Positions 59,880 to 64,000 of a stretch of 64,000 nt of DNA are shown in pieces (positions within the stretch are counted from its first letter, which is position 1; the number at the start of each line of letters is the position of its first letter). Source of the DNA: Methanothermobacter wolfeii. Its GTDB lineage: Archaea > Methanobacteriota > Methanobacteria > Methanobacteriales > Methanothermobacteraceae. A program made the translations under genes and the position numbers. The stretch lies in assembly GCF_025397995.1 (NCBI RefSeq), contig NZ_CP104550.1, forward strand, positions 586,001 to 650,000, read 5' to 3'. The notes under the pieces are model-generated. The model searched no databases. It saw only the letters and a program-made list of their open reading frames with translations, and was not told where the DNA came from.

Positions 59880-60335
59880 ATTCAGGATAGCAGAACCGTC
59901 CTTGAGGGTTTCACCCCCAGCTTATGGGGATCCTTCATTGATTTTCTGAGAACCATGAACATGACACTTACCTTCTCAGGAAACATTCCTTTCTATTATG
60001 GTCTTCCCGGAATTTCCCTCTCCTTAGGGTATCCATGTAAAAGGATCTGCTCATGAATGAAGTCTATCTCAAGGCTGTCTTCCGGAAGGTCCATTATAAT
60101 CTGGAAGAGGTCCCTTGCAGAGGTCCCTCAAACCTAGGGGTGATGATACCCCGGGTATCCCTATTCTCTTAAGGTCTTAGGTTTTCATATAAGTCATCCT
60201 GCAGGCTTTATTAATAATTTGATCTGTTCATGAGGGAACCATCCAGTTTAGATGATAAATTTTTTTGACTCATCAGATATTTATGAGACATGAAAGATAT
60301 ATCCATTAACAGTAAATATTAATTATGGTGATCCA
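59880..60335. other. Intergenic region with a possible gene fragment
   Basis: On the minus strand, from about 60130 down to 60005, an open stretch reads RDLFQIIMDLPEDSLEIDF, then IHEQILLHGYPKEREIPGRP before a stop, with no start. Composition looks protein-like but I do not know the family. The rest holds nothing clear apart from the AT-rich promoter of the next gene near 60280-60320. Confidence 0.4.
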
Positions 60336-61745
60336 ATGGTTTACTGCTGGAACTGCGGAGAGAAGAACCGCGACGATGCAAGGTACTGCTTCAACTGCGG
60401 CAGGCCCCTGAAGGACAATGCTGGAGGAAATGGGGGTGAAGAGAAAGAGAACCCCTGCCCTGAAGTGGTTCTCAGGGGGGATGATACCGAGAACCTGGAC
60501 ATGCTGACCCCTGAAAACTTTCTGAGGGACATGAAGACCCTTGAGGAATACAACAGGAGAATCCTCAAAGCTGCAGAGAAGTTCAGAAGAAGAAAGATCA
60601 GGAAGAAGGACTTCAGCAGAATGCTTGAGAACCTTAAAGATGCCATAAGTTCGGAACTGGATGCCCTCAATGATGAACTTGTCTGCATCAGCCCGGCGGT
60701 CATGGAGGTCACGGTATCATGTCACGGGGATGACCCCGTCATCCTGGAAGTTAAAACCGGTGCAGATAAGGAGAAACTGCAGGGTTACATGGGGATGGTT
60801 GTGAATAAGATGGCTCAAGACGCGGGTCGCGGGAACTATGAGAAACTGCAGGGTTACATGGGGATGCTTGAGGAAATAAAAAGGGAGGGTAAGGAAATGC
60901 CTGAAACACCCGCCCCCGGCGAGGACCATGAAGAGGAATTCAAACCCCCTGCAGATGCATCATGGATAGAACTCTGCCCTGTCTGCAGGAAGTCGAGCCT
61001 TGAACCCTACACCGAGAAGAAGCTCATGGGCCTTTTAACAGAGAATGGTTACCGGTGCACTGAATGCGGCGCTGTATTCGCAGGTAAGGATGACAGGTAT
61101 TCCCTTCAAAGGGTCGGGGATGAAAATAATGCTACATGGAGGACCTATGCCCACCAGGCCCTCACCGGGGAGGAATGGACCAGGATAGCCCACGGTGGAA
61201 TGTCAGACGCCCTCCAGAGGGAACATGATATTAAGAGGTGGCTTGATGATGCAGCGGCCGGGAGGGTTAATTTCAGGGAACCCGAGTCCCCGGTGATCCT
61301 CAAGAAGAATGAGAGGGCTGTCCTTGTCCTTGAAGGGGTGAGCTTCTGGGAGCCAAGGGCTGTCCGCCGCACCATAGGAACCTACGGGGGACCGACCGTA
61401 AGGGTTTCAAAGAATGTTTCCCTGCGCCTGGGGGGATTGCAGGCCCGGAGCGAGTCCCAGGAGGAGCTCAAGGAGATCGACAGGGGGGTCCTGGTCCTGA
61501 CGAACCGGAGGATGATATTCGCCGGATCCAAGCGTACCATAAATATTGACCTCAGGAAGATACTATCCATTGATGCCTACAGGGATGGTATAGCCTCAAG
61601 GCGGGAGAACAAGCAGAAGACAGAGTACTTCCTCAACACCGACAGTTCAGGGATCAGCATCAGCGTCGATGGAAGAACCTACGATGTCCCCGTGACGGGA
61701 CCGGTGCTTAAGACGGTGATTGAGGGGATGATAAGAAGCCTCTGA
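60336..61745 (+). CDS. Zinc-ribbon protein, PH-like C-terminal half
   Basis: 469 residues, function unknown. Residues 1-26 form a zinc ribbon (YCWNCGEKN ... RYCFNCGRPL). A helical middle follows, in which EKLQGYMGM occurs twice because of a 27-base repeat at 60771 and 60840 (69 bases apart). A second zinc ribbon (CPVCRKSSLEP ... YRCTECGAVF) stands near residue 220. The C-terminal part (RGVLVLTNRRMIFAGSKRT, INIDLRKILSIDAY) has the look of the PH-like SHOCT/short-membrane family found in many bacteria and archaea. Confidence 0.8.
   Translation: MVYCWNCGEKNRDDARYCFNCGRPLKDNAGGNGGEEKENPCPEVVLRGDDTENLDMLTPENFLRDMKTLEEYNRRILKAAEKFRRRKIRKKDFSRMLENLKDAISSELDALNDELVCISPAVMEVTVSCHGDDPVILEVKTGADKEKLQGYMGMVVNKMAQDAGRGNYEKLQGYMGMLEEIKREGKEMPETPAPGEDHEEEFKPPADASWIELCPVCRKSSLEPYTEKKLMGLLTENGYRCTECGAVFAGKDDRYSLQRVGDENNATWRTYAHQALTGEEWTRIAHGGMSDALQREHDIKRWLDDAAAGRVNFREPESPVILKKNERAVLVLEGVSFWEPRAVRRTIGTYGGPTVRVSKNVSLRLGGLQARSESQEELKEIDRGVLVLTNRRMIFAGSKRTINIDLRKILSIDAYRDGIASRRENKQKTEYFLNTDSSGISISVDGRTYDVPVTGPVLKTVIEGMIRSL
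60771..60866 (+). repeat. In-frame 27-base direct repeat in the zinc-ribbon gene
   Basis: GAGAAACTGCAGGGTTACAT... occurs at 60771-60797 and 60840-60866, 69 bases (23 codons) apart, exact over 27 bases. Confidence 0.85.
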
Positions 61746-61902
61746 TACCCTGGATAAAACGAATTAAGGGTTTATCCTGTCATGATGCCATGCACCGTCA
61801 GGTTGTGAATAGGGTTCTGGAGATAGGCAGGCCTCTTTTTAGCACCGCTGGAACAGTACATGTTAAGTCTCTCTGACCTCTGAAGGATGATTCATTTCCC
61901 TC

Positions 61903-63438
61903 CTACTGCTCTGTCATGTATAGGTATACAACGAAGTCCCTGTTTTCGTAGACCCTTTCAAGGTAGGTGTGGTTGAGGCTGGATACATTGATGAGTGACG
62001 GGTTATAGAAAATGAATCCTTCAGAGACTTTGAATGTGAAATTACCTGTTGCTTTAAGTCTTTTATCGAATACAAGGTATCGAGTGCCGTTTTTTGAGAT
62101 TTCTTCGGCTGTGGGCATTCCTCCTTTTTCATAGAGGAGGGGGTTAACCGGTCTGTTCGTATAGGCCATCACGAAACCCGCTGTGAAGTAATTTGAAAAG
62201 GAGATGGTCCCATTATCCCCTTGTTTATTGAACCATTCTGCAAGTTCAACCTCTGATTCAGCTGGTGGCGCGATCACAACTCGCCCATGGTGTGTCAGGG
62301 CACCGTAATCTGCAATGTTCTTACTGGAAAGGTTGCTAAAACCCTGGAAGGTTGCCAGTATGAGTATCAGTGCCAGAAAAATCCATGCCAGATTTTTATC
62401 CTTTCTCTGGATGCTTTTAAATGCTGAAATCAGTCCACTGGCGGCCAGAATACTGAGAGGGATCATTATATAGATCAGAACACGGTATGTTATAACGTTG
62501 ATTCCAAAATAGTAGGCCTTTGATAGCAGGAGCACTGCAAGGATCCATAATAGGATTATCCTGTCTTCAAGCTCGAATCTTTTAAGGGCAGTTATCACCC
62601 CAATGGCAGATAAGATGATGGCGGGATAACCCAGCGCATTGGGGTACTTCAGGATGCTGAGTCTTCTTGAAGTCTGCAGGGCTGTGCTGACACCGCCGGG
62701 ACCTGTATTCTTGAAATAAATGGCAGGCGCCCACCACAGTGCAGCGATTAAACCTGCTGATATGATGAAGAGGATGTAGCTGAAGAGCACCCTGCCTATC
62801 ACTGAAAGGTTCCTTTCCATGTAAAGCTCGGAGCCCATGATCCCGAGGGTTATGATTGTGACTGTGAATCCGAGACAGAATGTTGCAGCTGGATGTATAA
62901 GTGCGATTAAGCCCATTAAAAGTCCGGATATAACAGCTGTGATGGGTTTATCCTCTTTAAAAAATTTATAATAAAAGTAAATACTCAGGGGGAAGAATAT
63001 GAGGGCCATGTTCTCGGGCAATGCTTGAACAAGTCTTGCTGAAATTGCGCCGGAAAATAGAAGGATACCCGCAGCAAGGCCTATCATCTGATTTTTGTAG
63101 AATTTTGAGGCGACAAAGCTAACTGATAAGACAACAAGTCCTGCCAGAAAAGGCTGCATGAATCTTGCAGTTTCAAAGAGCCCTGTTCTTAAAATGTATG
63201 ATAAAAGGATGAGGGTGAAGTGAAAGATTGGGGGATAATTTATTATATTCCCTGCAGGAGCATTATAAATAGGGTCGAAGAGGGTTAGGCCCTCTGTAAT
63301 GTAAACCTTTGAAATGTGTATATGATAAAAGATGTCCCATCCAAATGGCCAACGGTAGCTGAGGGTTACAAAAAGAACAGCTAGGAATACTATCAGAGAT
63401 GGAACAATGTAAATGGCCCTGCTATCTGAATTTTCCAT
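61903..63438 (-). CDS. Multi-spanning membrane protein, GT-C glycosyltransferase-like
   Basis: 511 residues. At least eleven hydrophobic helices, then an extracellular domain of about 130 residues with several N-glycosylation-type sequons (NGT, NFT, NVS, NHT). The first loop contains WPFGWDIFYHIHISKVYI, an Asp-bearing loop as in GT-C glycosyltransferases, which use lipid-linked sugars. A role in surface protein or lipid glycosylation is an inference. ATG start. The gene is alone on the minus strand. Confidence 0.75.
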   Translation of the reverse strand: MENSDSRAIYIVPSLIVFLAVLFVTLSYRWPFGWDIFYHIHISKVYITEGLTLFDPIYNAPAGNIINYPPIFHFTLILLSYILRTGLFETARFMQPFLAGLVVLSVSFVASKFYKNQMIGLAAGILLFSGAISARLVQALPENMALIFFPLSIYFYYKFFKEDKPITAVISGLLMGLIALIHPAATFCLGFTVTIITLGIMGSELYMERNLSVIGRVLFSYILFIISAGLIAALWWAPAIYFKNTGPGGVSTALQTSRRLSILKYPNALGYPAIILSAIGVITALKRFELEDRIILLWILAVLLLSKAYYFGINVITYRVLIYIMIPLSILAASGLISAFKSIQRKDKNLAWIFLALILILATFQGFSNLSSKNIADYGALTHHGRVVIAPPAESEVELAEWFNKQGDNGTISFSNYFTAGFVMAYTNRPVNPLLYEKGGMPTAEEISKNGTRYLVFDKRLKATGNFTFKVSEGFIFYNPSLINVSSLNHTYLERVYENRDFVVYLYMTEQ

Positions 63439-64000
63439 GTTCAGCTCCCTCTATTAATCAGGTTGATGATTGTGTTATGATTATTAATGTTACAAACTGA
63501 TTCTCTATGCCGGGTCTATTTAAGTTTTTCTATGTTTAGAGGAGATTGAACTTTCTGGAAAGCAGGAAAGGCTCCTAATTCCGATAACCATTGATTTATT
63601 TTCTAACTGCCGGAATGGACTTCATAGCGGATCATCCACTTTCATATTATCATTCCTGTGAGTTATCCCTCTCTCGTTCGGGGGACTTTTTTTGCTTCGA
63701 TGATAGGCCTCTTCATCTTCAGAAGCAGGTTTTTCTTATGGAATCAGGTGCCTGTTTAGAAATAGTTAGAAAGAGGATTGAAAAGGATTTAATAACAACA
63801 CATTTAGGGTTCATCTGTGACAGAAAGTGGTAAAGAGTATATCATAGTGACAGCAATAATTGAGTAGAGAGTACCTGGGCGTCCTGAGGATTAACACTGT
63901 ATAGGGATGTGAGCTGGTCTTCAACCTGGTACATGGGCGTCCTGAGGATTTTATTAAAACCCATGAAGATTAGGGGAAGTGTAAGTACCCGAAAACAGCA
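63439..64000. other. Window end, no clear gene
   Basis: Contains the promoter side of the GT-C-like gene and, near the end, two 22-bp direct repeats with one mismatch (63871-63892 and 63929-63950; both contain GGGCGTCCTGAGGATT). An 80-codon ORF at 63591 has no ribosome site or family likeness. Confidence 0.5.
63871..63950. repeat. 22-bp direct repeats at the window end
   Basis: GTACCTGGGCGTCC... (63871-63892) and GTACATGGGCGTCC... (63929-63950) differ by one base over 22 and lie 58 bases apart. The series may go on beyond the window. Confidence 0.75.

Noticed and set aside
63591-63833. 80-codon ORF near the window end
   Set aside because: TTG start without ribosome site, Cys- and Leu-rich random look, no family.

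Overview
The window is part of the chromosome of a thermophilic hydrogenotrophic methanogen of the genus Methanothermobacter. I recognise this from the order and content of its core genes: nondiscriminating-type archaeal AspRS, an RFC clamp loader, a histone, eukaryote-like ribosomal and translation genes, MtxX and an F420H2:NADP oxidoreductase. Strong GGAGGTGA ribosome sites and frequent GTG/TTG starts fit the same genus. The formate dehydrogenase operon fdhCAB points to a formate-using relative of M. thermautotrophicus such as the Z-245 type rather than strain delta-H. This assignment rests on memory of the group, not on a search.

Layout. 1-8.8 kb: end of aspS, cobalamin and heme genes (cbiC, hemL), two small membrane or secreted proteins, mtxX behind a possibly structured leader, a cis-prenyltransferase, a TatD nuclease, and a riboflavin/F420 pathway reductase. 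9-14.8 kb: a very large surface-anchored CobN-like protein, an orphan FwdC-like protein and an unknown protein. 14.9-18.4 kb (minus strand): rfcS, rfcL and aroE. 18.5-27.3 kb (plus strand): RNA-free RNase P (HARP), hisS, hisI, a PIN-ATPase-KH protein, a TIM-barrel isomerase-like protein, npdG, hxlB, tRNA endonuclease, trpS and an SpoIIM-like protein. 27.4-31.5 kb: an AT-rich accessory island on the minus strand with two DUF169 genes, a broken QueG-like iron-sulfur protein, a broken ferredoxin and a relic of an ACR3 arsenite permease. 31.6-42.4 kb: thrC, histone and a long information-processing cluster (L7Ae, S28e, L24e, ndk, infB, S6e, aIF2-gamma, PIN, ppa, rpo7, spt4, dephospho-CoA kinase, S24e, S27ae, argH). 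42.5-48 kb: a small membrane protein, a PP-loop enzyme, an acyltransferase, a PEBP-like protein, an ATPase, a UbiA-like protein and a geranylgeranyl-reductase/ferredoxin pair. 47.95-48.44 kb: four identical 121-bp tandem repeats in a divergent promoter region. 48.5-54.2 kb: a lipoprotein, a repeat protein, then fdhCAB followed by a beta-carbonic anhydrase. 54.4-57.1 kb: a CRISPR array of 41 repeats without cas genes. 57.1-58.2 kb: non-coding DNA with CRISPR-like short direct repeats. The window ends with a sensor histidine kinase, a zinc-ribbon protein and a GT-C-like membrane protein.

How the genes work together. FdhC imports formate, FdhAB oxidises it with F420, and the adjacent carbonic anhydrase may balance CO2 and bicarbonate; NpdG moves electrons from F420H2 to NADP. 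The translation cluster couples ribosomal proteins to initiation factors and transcription subunits. Geranylgeranyl reductase, the ferredoxin and the cis-prenyltransferase serve archaeal lipid or polyprenol synthesis.

Two themes deserve attention. First, three genes (tatD, the cobN-like gene, aroE) have no ATG, GTG or TTG at the place where their conserved N-termini require a start; ATT, ATC and ATA/CTG stand there. Second, at least six genes are broken by one-base changes, nearly all in short homopolymers. These may be real decay, mainly in the AT-rich island, or uncorrected sequencing indels, which is likely for the core genes.
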